From Sialis fuliginosa (lineage: Eukaryota > Arthropoda > Insecta > Megaloptera > Sialidae): DNA of 64,000 nt. Both the position numbers and the translations under genes were made by a program. The DNA lies in the NCBI GenBank assembly GCA_961205875.1, contig OY540811.1, positions 16,361,248-16,425,247 on the forward strand. The letters are read 5' to 3'. The notes under the pieces were generated by a model. That model ran no database searches and was not told the DNA's origin. It saw only the letters and a list, made by a program, of their open reading frames with translations. Numbering within the stretch: position 1 is the first letter of the stretch; the number at the start of each line of letters is the position of its first letter. Positions 46,922 to 58,547 of the stretch are shown here, piece after piece.

Positions 46922-47435
46922 GAGTACGTTTACACAGCGCTGTTCCAGTTTTACTGTAACCGATGTAGTAAAACCGGGTGTAAAAGTTCGTGTAGATGGC
47001 GCTTTACACCTGACATAACTAATCAGGTTTAGTTTTGCAATTCCTCTTGATCTACAGGCATAGCATAACTAAACCAGAATAGAGCCAAAAGAAAAACGCG
47101 TGACACACTGCATATCTATTTAGCCAACCCCAAAAAATATATGCATCTACATTGTAATGCATTTCGCATTAACATTTGAAAAAGCGTCGTCAGTTAAAAC
47201 AGGGTTAAAACACCTGAAATGAAGAGATTGAAAACAAAAGAAAGCGTGTTTCGTGGAACGTAGAGGAGACAAAGTATTTTTGGGATATCTTGTTGGTACG
47301 CCATCGAACTTCAAATCAAAATTATAATTCCAGTTGACGTTACTTATTCTCATATGTGTAAACAGCATCGCTTTAAGCGGTTTAACTACATCGGTTACAG
47401 TAAAACCGGAACAACAGCGCTGTGTAAACGTACTC
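46922..47435. mobile_element. 514-bp MITE with about 58-bp TIRs
   Basis: The left end GAGTACGTTTACACAGCGCT and the right end, read on the minus strand, start with the same 20 bases. Homology continues for about 58 bp (TTTTACTGTAACCGATGTAG shared exactly) with one 3-bp indel. The target duplication is unclear (TAT is present one base outside each end). The 96-codon minus-strand frame at 47,147-47,437 includes the right TIR and is not a gene. Confidence 0.8.
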
Positions 47436-47869
47436 ATATTTAAGCTTTTATTAACACCGAGTCATGTTATCCGACGTAAGCTATTTTAAAATCTTAACTT
47501 GTGAACAACTTGCGTGATGATTAATCAAAATCATTTTCAATAATATTCTATTATATTAATTTAACTTCCTTTAAAGTTTATATCCAGAAACTTATAGATC
47601 CACACTAGCGTTTCTTTTCTAAAATTTCAGAAGTCAAAAGCGAATATAAAATGTTTGAACAAAATAGCGCTACTGTATTAATCTATTTACATAGTCGGTA
47701 CGCCTATGGTACCTGACATCATAAATAATCAAAGATAAGATTTCATTTAAAACAAAAATAAATAAACCACAAACACATACATAGGAACAATATAGTTAAT
47801 GTACGGCCATTTTGCATGACATTCAACTGTTAGCGCAAAGTTTCAGTAAGTTATATAATAATAAATAAA

Positions 47870-48010
47870 CGCTGATCCTAGCGGAATGCGAATAGTATCT
47901 TTGCGCCACATCGCCATCTGTTGGTATGCTAATGAAACAGTCATAGAAAACACGTACTTAGAAATGCACGCGGCGATATTCATGATCTGTGATTCCCTCA
48001 AGATTATCTT
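47870..48010. other. GC-richer block with CGCCATCTGTTGG word
   Basis: The block contains TTTGCGCCACATCGCCATCT. TAGATGGCGCT-like words also occur at 36,070 and 46,995, so it may be repeat-derived. No coding signal. Confidence 0.25.
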
Positions 48011-48098
48011 CACCAGGGACAAGCATCAAAATAATTATAGTGGTGTATGATTTCAACCTTCTTATACACGTGAAAAGTAATATAATTATTGTATGCAT

Positions 48099-48213
48099 TA
48101 TACTCAATTTCATTTAAGAACGCAGTGGTTGCTGTGGTCTTTGCCGGTAAAACGCACGATTCTTACCGTCAAAACCCCGGCACCCACTACATTCTTAAAT
48201 GAAATAGAGTATA
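48099..48213. mobile_element. 115-bp palindromic MITE
   Basis: TATACTCAATTTCATTTAAG (48,099) mirrors the right end (48,184-48,213) over 30 bp with 3 mismatches. The middle carries a second inverted pair, TGCCGGTAA against TTACCG / CCGGCA. It is non-coding. Confidence 0.75.
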
Positions 48214-48725
48214 GAGCTCACAACGAATAAACCTAAAATTTAAACATTTCTTAAAAATCTAAAAAAGGTATTTGGTTATTTTGGGCAAGTTAATATATTT
48301 AAAATATTATTATAAAAACAAAGAACATTTTTAAATCTACTCCCCAAAGTCCCTCTTCTATTTGCGCCACAATTACCTTGTTATATAATAAATATATAAT
48401 AAACGCTATCAGCTGCTACCGTTTTATTTTGCTTCACCTCCATCGCCGAATCAGTATTTGTTTTAGCAATTGAATGCTGTTTTACACTATGTAGATTTTA
48501 AATTAAAGTTCAGCCACCTCGGTTAGTAGTTATATGTATTGTTTGTTCAAGAATATCATCTCTATTTTAAAATGTGAAGGTTTTGAGATATGTATTTTTA
48601 CGTAGGTATGATTAATTAAAATCAGAAAGATTATGTTGCTATGATTAGATATATTCATAAGTTTTGCCTGAAAGTTATTTTATATCATTTTAGTTTGTAG
48701 ATCTCTGTTAGCAAAATGTATATTT

Positions 48726-49075
48726 GAGGGCCTCACACGAAGCAAGACGCGACTAGATTTTGTAGAACTCGTTTCGTTTCAGATTTAATATTGCCAGTTT
48801 TGTCTCGTTCTCGGATCTTACAACCAAAAGTCTCGTATTGGAAAAATATAGTTATCATGGTTTCGTTTTTTCAAAATTAATGCCAGTCTCATCTCGTCCA
48901 CCTTACCGAGATTTAAAACTAAAAATTAAATATTGTTTACTTTGACAATCCTTTGAAACGGAGAATCTCGAAGAGAGATATAAATAAAGTTGATATCGTC
49001 TCGGTCTCGTCTCATAAAAACTCAAGCAGACTTGTCTCATCAAAATTTAATCCGGTTTTGTCTCGACGTGAAACT
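48726..49075 (+). repeat. GTCTCG-family repeat, copy 2 (longest)
   Basis: Opens GAGGGCCTCACACGAAGCAA and then carries about ten irregularly spaced TCTCG/GTCTC words (for example 48,795, 48,828, 48,886, 48,965, 48,998-49,012, 49,055). Composition and wording match the copies at 16,702, 53,267 and 61,024. The spacing is not a clean tandem repeat. Confidence 0.6.
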
Positions 49076-49099
49076 CTTCTTTTTTGTCAATTTATTATT

Positions 49100-50870
49100 T
49101 TTTGCCTGCATTAACACATAGGTATAACATTTACATATATCTGCATTTAACTTTATAAGTATTTTTTATTATTATTATTATTATTTAATCCAATGATTTT
49201 TTCAGTTAGAGTTTTTTAAGTATTGATTAGTGGAATTAGTTATTTCGACTTCTGAACAGCTCGAATGAAAAAATAATTTAATATAATTCCTATTTAATTA
49301 TTTTTGTGTCCAATGTTTTATGTCATAAAACGTTGGATTAGAAAATCAGAAATTGTGCAATTACGCTGCGGATATATTCAATTTTATTATCAGGAAATAA
49401 AAAATGAATTAATTTTCTTAAAAATAGCCTACTAGTAAAAGTTAAGACGATTAATAGTCTGTGTTTTATTAAAATACTATTTTTTTCGAGCACAAAATTA
49501 ATTAAAACATTCTTGAATAAAAAGTCATCTCAAACTTAGATAGGGTGCGTTAACTCTTATAAAATGTCTTCTTGAAAATTTGTTTTACACATGAAATGTT
49601 TCATCAACATAATTACAACATTTTCACAAATTATATGAAAACATAAACATTCACTTTTGATCAAAATTTAAAATGGAACGTTCAAATTGAAATTATAAAA
49701 TATAACTCAACCATTCATTAATATGAAACATTAAAATAATTAATTCCAAATTCCGCTTCGCGTGCAAATTATAAAAACAATACATTTTAAAATTTCCATA
49801 TTTATTATTCTGTCTATATTTTCCATTTTAAGTCAATTACTGCAGGAAAATTCGTCACTGTTAACCCAGTAGCAGACGTGAAGATTATCTAAGACTCCAT
49901 TGCCATTGTAAATCATAATCCATATGATTATCTTTCCAGAAATGACTGACGTAACTACTATGGAACAATTGGCATAAGTTAATCCGGTGATAACATCGAA
50001 AAGACATTCATAATCAAAACATGCAACATAAAATGAATATCTACCTGTTTTAATTCGCTGAAGAACATAAAAAATAGGGGAGTGTTTTCAGTAATTTCTA
50101 CTGCAAAAATATCATACAGCTGCCGGAAAACTTAAGAAAATCGTTGAATATTCTGTATTTATGTAAATAAACTAAATGACTGTTTTTGTATCGCTTTTCT
50201 CAAATATTTTGATAAATGGGCTTAGTCATTTTGAGTTCTGAACGACTTGATTAATAATAACCAATACCTCTTCTACTGATAATTATTTATATATATATAC
50301 AAGATATAAGTGTTTTTAGTAAAGATTCTAGGAAGGGTGCCGTTGAAAATTATTTAGTTAGATAATAATAATTATCAATCATTACATATAAAGCGTGCCT
50401 ACTACCGGGTTAGTATAAATATTTTACAAGCATCAATTCCATTAATCAAGTTTGCTGTGAGCTTGTCGCATTTGAGAACATTGATGGATTATATTTTCTT
50501 TTTATATTACACATAATATTTCTGACTTGCCATTAGTAGAATTATAACAACAACTTGTTCACTTTTAGAGCCTCTCACCCTCTTTATACCTTACTCCGAC
50601 CATTTTTTCATTTTTTTCCATCTTTAGTTCGTGTAATGATGTAAGAAAAAAAACAATAACATGAAAAATACATCGTACGTTATGAAAATAAATGTCTTTA
50701 TGAAAATTTTATATGAATAATATTACTTAGCTTTTTCGATTGTTTATTTTATATATGTTCTTTTTATTCAGGGGCGTGTAAATACAAAATAATGAGAAAC
50801 TTCTATAATGTAAACCATTTTTAAGAGATATGACCATCACACTATGATCATCAAAAATAAAAAATGAACT
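49100..50870. other. AT-rich sequence, nothing recognised
   Basis: Contains a short (ATT)n tract at about 49,161-49,185. No gene, TIR pair or array was found. Confidence 0.4.
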
Positions 50871-50880
50871 ATGAGACCCA

Positions 50881-51027
50881 TTACATACTAGCGATTTTTA
50901 ATAGCGCGACTATCGCGTACATTCATTTTACATTGTTTTATATGTAAATCACAAAATCCATACACACTGTGCGTCATGGCTGCATGTTATGACGCGATAG
51001 TCGCGCGACTAAGTCGCTAGTGTGTAA
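50881..51027. mobile_element. 147-bp MITE with GCGCGACTATCGCG termini
   Basis: The left arm 50,881-50,918 and right arm 50,990-51,027 are inverse repeats. Both contain ACTAGCGA and the GCGCGACTATCGCG core. That core is itself nearly palindromic (CGCGA / TCGCG). Loop about 70 bp. No coding capacity. Confidence 0.78.
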
Positions 51028-51029
51028 AG

Positions 51030-52130
51030 TGTCTAAATGTACAATTTTTAAATAAACAAATTTTCACTTAAAATTTGCAAAGTAAAAAATCCACAATCGC
51101 TTCATTTATTTATCTATAGGTAGGTACCTTTATTTAAAAAATATCAATCAGAAATATTACATATTTTTGACATCATCCAGAAATATATTTTTTGAAAAAA
51201 GGAAATTCAAACATTATCAACAAAACTAAATTACAATAATATTATTTGAAAATGTTGAACAAATCGAAGAATGATTAACATAAATAAAAGTTAAAGAGTT
51301 AAATATTTGTTTTTACCTATATTTATTGATGTTTTTTGTTAAAACCAATTTTCTGGTATCTTTGAGAACCCAGTCTGAAAGCTAAAAGTTAAAATCAAGT
51401 TTATAAAATCTGATTAAAAATATACCTATCAAGAATATATATCAATTTCTTACTAAAAGATTTTTGACTTTTAGGTGCTACTTAATGTTCTGATCGTTAA
51501 TTAAGCTAACGTTTTGTCTCCTAAGAACCTTGAAGGTGTTCATGGAAGGTTTAATACTATACATATTTACATAATCGGTTTACTAATTTTGATACCATAG
51601 TATGTGTATTATGTATACATGTTCAGTGAAATTATACCGATGAATAAAAAATAGATATATTACTCTTTGCTGTTCAATAAATGTTTTATGTGTTTTTTAA
51701 AATAAAACATCGATATATGATTATTAACTAACAAGGGGACGTTCAAGGGTTTGGATTTCAGTCATTTTTTGAGAGGTGAAGCTAGATTTAAAAATAAAAC
51801 ACGTGTTAGAGCAGTTATTTGAATGCCCATTTATAATTAAGATATTTAATTTTGAAAATTATTATATTAGGTATACTAAAGAGCATGCAAATAAATGCTC
51901 AAACTTTTTATTTTAAATCTAGTTTCACCTCCCAAAAGCTGACTTAAAAGATTCCTTGTAAAACAAAATAAATACCAAAATAACATATATTCTGATTCCA
52001 TTATATTCAACATAAATAAAACATTTCCTTCTATTACTACAATATAGCCGCATAGTTTCAAATATTTTTAATATTTACTCGTTCACTTTTGCTGATTAAA
52101 AACTACATATATACATTATTATACATACAA
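51030..52130. other. AT-rich sequence, nothing recognised
   Basis: No supported feature. A lepidopteran-style TAGGTAGGTACCT word lies at about 51,117-51,129. Confidence 0.4.
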
Positions 52131-52133
52131 ACA

Positions 52134-52291
52134 ACAGCATATAGAACAAGTGATGATGTCTACCTTTGTGAGAGATGCGAAGTCAGCAGCGGATCCCATC
52201 AAATAGATATTAGCAGCCGAGACAGGGAATTGCTGTATCCATATTTACATACGTTGGTTTCGTTTGGAGACGGAATGCAATGCTCCAGCTG
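52134..52291. other. GC-rich unique block, candidate exon (strand uncertain)
   Basis: An abrupt rise in GC bounded by splice-like sequences. On the minus strand, TATTTTATTTTTCAG ends at 52,289 and a consensus donor GTATGT lies at 52,247-52,252, delimiting a 36-nt open segment; a second possible donor follows CACAAAG at about 52,150. On the plus strand, CAACAG precedes about 52,136 and a frame stays open to TGA at 52,289-52,291, with AATAAA words just after. Neither translation matches a family I know (plus strand: acidic, three Cys). Its phase is compatible with the candidate exon at 63,861-63,913, but a 36-nt exon open in all frames proves little. Confidence 0.33.
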
Positions 52292-53266
52292 AAAAATAAA
52301 ATAAAACCTTATGAAATGCAAATATTTTTTCTACATTCCTTGGTGAAATATGCAGTTTTTTATGTATTTACAGGAATTCTTATAAAAATGTCCGCACGAG
52401 AAAGTTTGAAGTAGTTTCCAATGTGACTAGGTAATGTAAGTTCATTTTTAATATACTCTATTGAGAAACAACGTTTTTCAAACTATTTATCTTATAGTAG
52501 ATTTGTTATTTACAGCACTTTCACATAAAAAAGCATAAAATTAGTACCATTAACATTGATAAATAATAAATATTTTCAATTGGGTTTTATTAATATTATA
52601 TAAGATGACATAAACCGAATGTGAGCTAATTTGAAAGAAAACTGGTCGACCACTTCTGCATGCGATTCTACTTATTTAGGTACCTAATTAAAATTAACAA
52701 AATTTAAAAAAAACTTCATTATCTATGCCAAATATTTGATAAATAAATACTATATTTTGTAATTAAATCATAAAAAGGTATATTCAAATTAATGCCAATA
52801 TTATCCTTTCAAAAATGTTATTTGAAACAAAATGATAAAGTAATTAGCTTGTAATTCAAATTTACTAGAATTCCATCAGAGACTATTGATTATATTCATT
52901 GTATTTCTGAACATATTAATATACAAAGCAACAAATAAATGTTGATAATAATAGTTTATTTAATTACTGGATTATGTAATCAATTAATATTGCATTAATT
53001 CCAAACATCAGCCATTTTAATTAATATAAAGTACTGTGTGGTATTTGTTTATTCGATTCAACAACATTATTAAATACATGAAATGCAGGTATTATGTTAT
53101 TAATTTCAATGTATTTAGGTAAATAAAGAGATTATTTTTACCGATTTTCAATCATTATCCTGGTTATGCAAAACTTTTTTTTTAATTAAAGATTTTGATA
53201 TAAATAGTTGTTAAACAGAACGTATTTAAGCCATAATAAACAACTACCTACGTATAATATTATATT

Positions 53267-53425
53267 TAGGGCTACACACGAGATAAGACGAAAGTTTGGT
53301 AGGTCTAGTCTCGTCTCGATTTTTGTTACTGAAATTTGGTTTCGGTCTCGAATTTAAAGACAGTCACGTCTCTATCTCGTCTTGTGTTAAAATAAAAACA
53401 TTTACTTATGTCGTCTAGTACACTT
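53267..53425 (+). repeat. GTCTCG-family repeat, copy 3
   Basis: Opens TAGGGCTACACACGAGATAA, then TAGTCTCGTCTCGATTTT, GGTCTCGAATTT and CTATCTCGTCTTGTG. The end is not defined. Confidence 0.55.
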
Positions 53426-53504
53426 AACCGATACCGAGAAAATCAGTAATATGTTAATTTTTTCTTATATCATTTTCTTTAATTATTGATTAGATAAAAA
53501 GTGG

Positions 53505-53715
53505 GAAGGGGTAGGCGAGGCTACTGCACTTAGGCCGCTAGGGCCTATTGTGCCCCCTTGAGGTTACCAAGACTTCACTCTTTGAGCAGGTCCGTTGCTT
53601 CCGCATCATCGGTATGTCTTGAATGTCTCTCGGCTCAAGAAAAGGGGAGCCAAGGTGTTTGTTCCTTATTTCAGCAAGTACTGTGCAAATGCAAAGGACG
53701 TGTTCAGAAGTTTAC
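53505..53715. other. GC-richer unidentified segment
   Basis: Contains TTAGGCCGCTAGGGCCTATT (a near-palindrome around TAGGCC..GGGCCTA) and TGAGGTTACCAAGACTTCAC. A 65-codon frame starts at 53,558 (+), with several Ser/Cys residues, but is not recognised. The wording resembles a retroelement 3' region, which I cannot confirm from one copy. Confidence 0.27.
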
Positions 53716-54164
53716 TCCTGTATTATTGATTTATTTAAAGGTTAACATAAAATAATAAATTTGTATTAATTAATAGCGAACCCATGATAAGCGAATATAA
53801 ATGAAAACAGGAAAACCACTTCTGCATACGACTCTACATGTACAGTACAAAGTACAACACATCCACCACAGTATCAGATAACTTTATATACGAATAGTAC
53901 GGTATGCAGTCAATCTAACTCTTGGAATGGCATCATTTCCAGCAATAAATACAACTATTGTGCAATTACTGTAAACATATTGCAGCATTCTTGATGGCTT
54001 CACGAATAGAAATTTAAAAAAATACTTATAGCAAAAGCATAAAATGTTACGCTTTTATATTGCAAATAATTCCCCAGCGTTTGTTTGAGAAACGTCATTC
54101 CGGATTCAGGTTAATCTTTACGAATTTATCATTATATATGTATAAATTCTAGATGCGGTATAAT

Positions 54165-54537
54165 GTAATATATAATGTGTCGTCTGTCTGTCTGTTAGTG
54201 CGCTTATCACTCGAGAATCACTTATCCGATTTACGTGTTGTTTTTTTTAAATTCATAAAACATGTTCCTTGCCCAGGTTTTAGTATATATTTTGTAACGT
54301 TAGGTAACATAAGGAATAAGCAGTGGCGATAATAGTAAATCAAGTCGGAAATAAGTTGACCGCCAGCGCGATCTTGTGCAATACGCTACATAAATCGTTA
54401 AATATTGAAAAATATAATATATAATGTAGTAAATAATTGTGTACAGTAAAAATATCTAAATTAATTCAACTATATTTTTCAAAAATCCTAAACAATAATT
54501 CCGTAGTCCACGCGAGCGAAGCCGCGGGCACAGCTAG
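54165..54537 (+). mobile_element. Helitron family A, copy 1
   Basis: The 3' end CTAG at 54,534-54,537, followed by T, is preceded by a CGCGAGCGAAGCCGCGGGC hairpin (CGCG/CGCG stem), a common insect Helitron terminus. The 5' part contains GTCTGTCTGTCTGTTAGTGC. An inverted copy lies at 55,150-55,515 and a third 3' end at 58,420-58,484. Length is about 370 bp with no coding capacity. Confidence 0.75.
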
Positions 54538-54832
54538 TATATTATAATATAAAAACCGATCAAATATGTAGTTAGTTTCATTGACATCTAAGTAAATACC
54601 TCCATCAAATTCAATTACCAGGATCTATTACCGCAAAATATTTTTGCAATAATAAAATCGAAAATATATCTAAACGGAAAAACCCGATAATACTAAATAG
54701 ATTTCCGCGTTAAGGCATTATAGGATTTATATAAAAAATCCGTCTTTTAGCCAACGACTTGACGAAATATTGATAAAATTGTACGGGGCGCTACGTAATT
54801 GGAATTTTCCAAACTTCATTTGAATATCAGAG

Positions 54833-55030
54833 TTGAACAGCAAGCAATGTCTGAATTTACATCGCAGAAGTAATTTTTCCGCAGGCGTTTTGTCATCTCA
54901 ACATGGCCGTAATTTCCAAAATGGGAGTTTGTTTTTGGTGTTAAGTTTTTATAAAAATGAATCTTTTTCTAAAAATATAAATCATACTTTTTTGTGTCAG
55001 ATATTTATAAAATATACATGTAAATACTAA
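54833..55030. other. Moderately GC-rich unique sequence between Helitron copies
   Basis: A 65-codon frame starts at 54,833 (+), with no recognisable domain. The 5' half (54,830-54,940) is more balanced in composition than its surroundings. It could be unique conserved sequence. Confidence 0.2.
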
Positions 55031-55149
55031 ATATTTTAAAATACGTGTAGATCCCTTCGTTATTTTTTAACATATATATTATTATTATTGTATTGTTTTA
55101 TTTTGAAAGAAAGATTGGAAATATTAACAAGAAAGAGTATATGTATTAA

Positions 55150-55515
55150 TGAGCTGTGCTCGCGGTTTCGCTCGCGTAGACTATAGAATTATTGCTTAGG
55201 ATTTTTTGAAAAATATAGTTGAATTACATATTTTAGATCTTTTTACCTTACAAAATTCTTTACTACATTATATTGTTCAATATTTAACCATCTAGCAAAA
55301 GAGCGAACTGGCGGCAAACTTTTTTCCGACTTGATTTACTATTATCGCCACTGCTTATTCCTTATGTTACCTAACGTTACAAAATATATACTAAAACCTG
55401 GGCAAAGAACATATTTTATGAATTTTAAAAAAAAACACGTAAATCGGATAAGTGATTCTCGAGTGATAAGCGCACTAACAGACAGACAGAGAGACGTTGC
55501 GTGTTATATACATAT
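55150..55515 (-). mobile_element. Helitron family A, copy 2 (inverted)
   Basis: Reverse complement of 54,165-54,537 over nearly its full length: CGCGAGC hairpin near 55,155-55,185, ACCTAACGTTACAAAATATA and ATCGGATAAGTGATTCTCGA shared. The terminal CTAG has decayed (GCTCAT at about 55,150). The copies differ by many substitutions, so they are old independent insertions, about 610 bp apart in opposite orientation. The 83-codon plus-strand frame at 55,331-55,582 is a by-product. Confidence 0.72.
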
Positions 55516-55699
55516 ATGTATATATGTATATATTTTTTTTAAATGTCAAATTGTAAATATAAGAAAAATATTATACACATGATTTATTTAAAAACTGCAC
55601 TTAAGAAGGAACAGTAGTTTCCGAAACGTATGCTGTGTGATAATAAATTTAGTTATCTTTTGGCCAAAAAACCCAAAAATTATAATACGTTAGATTGTA

Positions 55700-55810
55700 G
55701 AAAAATATCTCATAAGTACTACATATTAGTTTCAAAAGTACGAGTTGAAAATCGTACCATTAGTGTTCCGTACCGAACATTTTTTTCAATTTATTCAACT
55801 ACGTTTAGAT
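55700..55810. repeat. Possible SINE-like tail, second copy
   Basis: GTGTTCCGTACCG followed by a T-run and CAATTTATTCAACTA matches 25,483-25,515. The upstream part (AAAGTACGAGTTGAAAATCG) is diverged. Weak evidence. Confidence 0.28.
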
Positions 55811-56734
55811 AATTATTGTAAATTATCATTTTAATTTGACTTCCTCTAAATGGCACAAACTTTGTTATTAACTAGTAAAGTTTAAAATCAATTTAATCAC
55901 ACACTGAATACAAAATTAGTTTGCATATTAACAAATTCATGGTGCCAAAATGGACTTAATATGTTTATTTATTAAAATACGGAGTAGAATAATTTGGGTA
56001 CTTGTTTTTTTCTAATAATATTTTACTTTCAGTTAGTTGATTTTTATTGCTTTATAATAAGTTTAGTATTCATAGTAATTTTAGTTAATTAATTTCTAAA
56101 CAAGGTATTTTTTCTGTTTGGGAACTTTTTAGTTTGCAATACAGGTTTATTTTTTATTTTTTATTTTTAGTATTAAATGAAATTGAAACGCACGGGAGAA
56201 AAGGGAGGATGTTAAAGAAAGTAATCAAAAATTTATTTTTTAAGAATACATTATTTTCAAAATAAAGCATTGCTTAACATTTTTTTTACCTCTCGATCTC
56301 TGTAATGACATTACTTACGTCATAAATACAACGGCAAATCATATTCGAAGGATTTCTATGTACTTACTGCTATGTATAATGTATATAGCAATGTGAATAA
56401 CATATCTAGTTGAAACCAAGTGATATTGTGGAGTAGAGCAAGTAAGTTCTTGGGTTTCAACAATACGGAGACACTTCTTACACACCCAGAATATAAATGA
56501 ACGCAGAACAATTGTTTCATATAACCATATCATATTGCAAAATAAAAACATTTTAAAACTCAATACCACCTAGTTTAAATCAATACGTGAGAAAGACAAA
56601 AAAATTTAGATTTATTTATCGTTGCCATAATTTCGGTATTTTAAAATCAAGTAGACATTAATAATTACAGAAAATTGATATACTCTCAGATAAAGTGCTT
56701 TTCCATAATAATAATCAAATTAATACCGTTAGGG

Positions 56735-57600
56735 GAGAGTGGGGTAGTTAAGGGAAAATTCAAATAAATTAAAACCTGAGTAAGAAACTAATAGATGTAT
56801 TGTGTATTATTATTATACAATTCATTAGTTATAAAAAAATTAATATTTAATAAAAAAAAAAAACATTAATCGTGATTACTCGAGCATGGAGTAGTCACGG
56901 AAAGTGAGATAATTAAACCTAATGCCATGTTAGCAACACGGTTTTTTTTAAAACAGTTCTTATTTAAAAATGTATAAGGTATGTTGCTATGGCATAATTG
57001 GTACAAAAGTCGTAGCGAAAGCGTCTGGATGTATGTACATTTATCATGTGTCCATAAATTGCACTTGTAGCACATTACTCAGTCTTCAACAGGAGAATCT
57101 TGATATTTTTTACTACAATAAAAAAATTGTTATTTTCTTTATCAAGATCTTCATTTCTTCCTCTTTTTTACTTGGTAATTCACCAGTTTTCTTCATTGGG
57201 TTATTTTCTTTAAAAATTACTGTGATTTCTCGTACTTTTTCAAGTTAGTTTTCATCAGTCATTTTTTACGTTCGGAATTATCCCACAAGCTTGAACAAAA
57301 TAAACATAATTTGTTTTGAGTTTAGGATCATATAATAAACAATACGGTTGGCATCAAATAGTGTTTGATTGAGGCTTACTAGAGTATTACTTAATTACAT
57401 TTATATTAATTATATACATATCAGCTATTACATGACTTTTATTTTAATAAAAAATTATATGAAATATGATATAAAATGGAACTAGGCTTACTTTGTACTG
57501 TAAGCGTGATCTACACTGAACGTTAACTGTCTGATACTAGACGTGGGCCCAACTGAAACTACTGAATTCGCGATTACCCAGCGTTCGTGATTACCCTATT
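56735..57600 (-). mobile_element. Candidate pogo-like transposon relic
   Basis: Contains a recognisable pogo-type C-terminal zinc finger (57,028-57,117, minus). The edges may be TA-GGGGAGAGTGGGGTAG at 56,732 and ...GTGATTACCC-TA at 57,600; both begin with G-runs when read inward, but the termini match poorly, so the borders are tentative. The catalytic DDE part is not visible in the roughly 500 bp upstream of the finger, implying an internal deletion. Confidence 0.4.
57028..57117 (-). pseudogene. pogo-type transposase C-terminal zinc finger, with nonsense codon
   Basis: The minus-strand frame reads CSKKYQDSPVED, stop (TGA), VMCYKCNLWTHDKCTYI. The layout C...Y......ED-W-x-x-C-x-x-C-x-x-W-x-H-x-x-C is the PHD-like finger found at the C-terminus of many insect Tigger/pogo transposases. 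The TGA at 57,079-57,081 sits where the family has Trp, consistent with a TGG-to-TGA change. The frame otherwise continues downstream to about 56,866. Non-functional. Confidence 0.6.
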
Positions 57601-58419
57601 TGAATATATTCATAATATATATTCACCCCTACCCTTAAATTCTAATGTAACTCCAGAAATGATGTAGAAGTTTGATAACACTGTAATAAAACAACAACAA
57701 AAAATAATAATAAACAATATTTTATAAATCTGATCGTCATTTGTCACGTTAAATACACGACCATCTGATAACAAAAACATTTGCTAATTTGTGGGCATTT
57801 ATAATGCCAAAATCAGTGTATTATAGGACAGTGAATTTATTTTCTGATAATTTATCGTGTTCAAACCAGAGCCGAATAAAGCAACCCCAAAACGAACTGG
57901 CTTATTCAGAATAATATATATATATGTGATAATTACTCAACCCTTTTCTGTTTATTTAATTTTTATATGGATTTATTTTAACCCTGTTCGTGTTCGTTCA
58001 GTTGTGATTGGGATTTAATAGATATTGCTGGGAAATTGATTTTTTAATTATTTTATACTTGTAGTCAGTGCTGGTTTTAGGGACGAAAATATAAAATGAA
58101 TTAAATACTTTTGAATGGTTCACCTCGTTCTAGATATTTTAGAAGAAAACTAAAAAAAATATGGTATTGAAATATTTTTTTATTTGAATAATTTTTCCTC
58201 TTTTTCTGAAAATACCCACTAGTTTTTTATCTACATGTCAAAAACCATTCATGATTCTCATGCGCTCGGCCGGTATTCGGACTCCTTGGGCTCAGTCGTT
58301 GTCTTTTGATCGTCAATTGTTTATTTTGTTTTCAATAATTAACTTTTAAATTTAAACAGAACAAAAATGCTTTGTACTTTTTGTTCTCATTCGTTTTTGT
58401 TAGTTAATTTAGGTGTTGA

Positions 58420-58484
58420 TATTTTTCGAAAATCCTAAATTATAATTCCGTAGTTCACGCGAGCGAAGCCGCGGGCATAGTTAG
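58420..58484 (+). mobile_element. Helitron family A, solo 3' end
   Basis: About 65 bp identical in wording to the last part of 54,470-54,537 (AAAATCCTAAA, ATAATTCCGTAG, CACGCGAGCGAAGCCGCGGG), ending TTAG (decayed CTAG). The 5' part is missing. Confidence 0.65.
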
Positions 58485-58547
58485 TACTTTATATTAAAAT
58501 AATCACAATATCATTGAAGCTTAAAGACATGTTATCATCATATTCTT

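Noticed and set aside
47147..47437. 96-codon minus-strand frame
   Set aside because: It overlaps the right terminal repeat of a MITE and starts within it, so it is a by-product.
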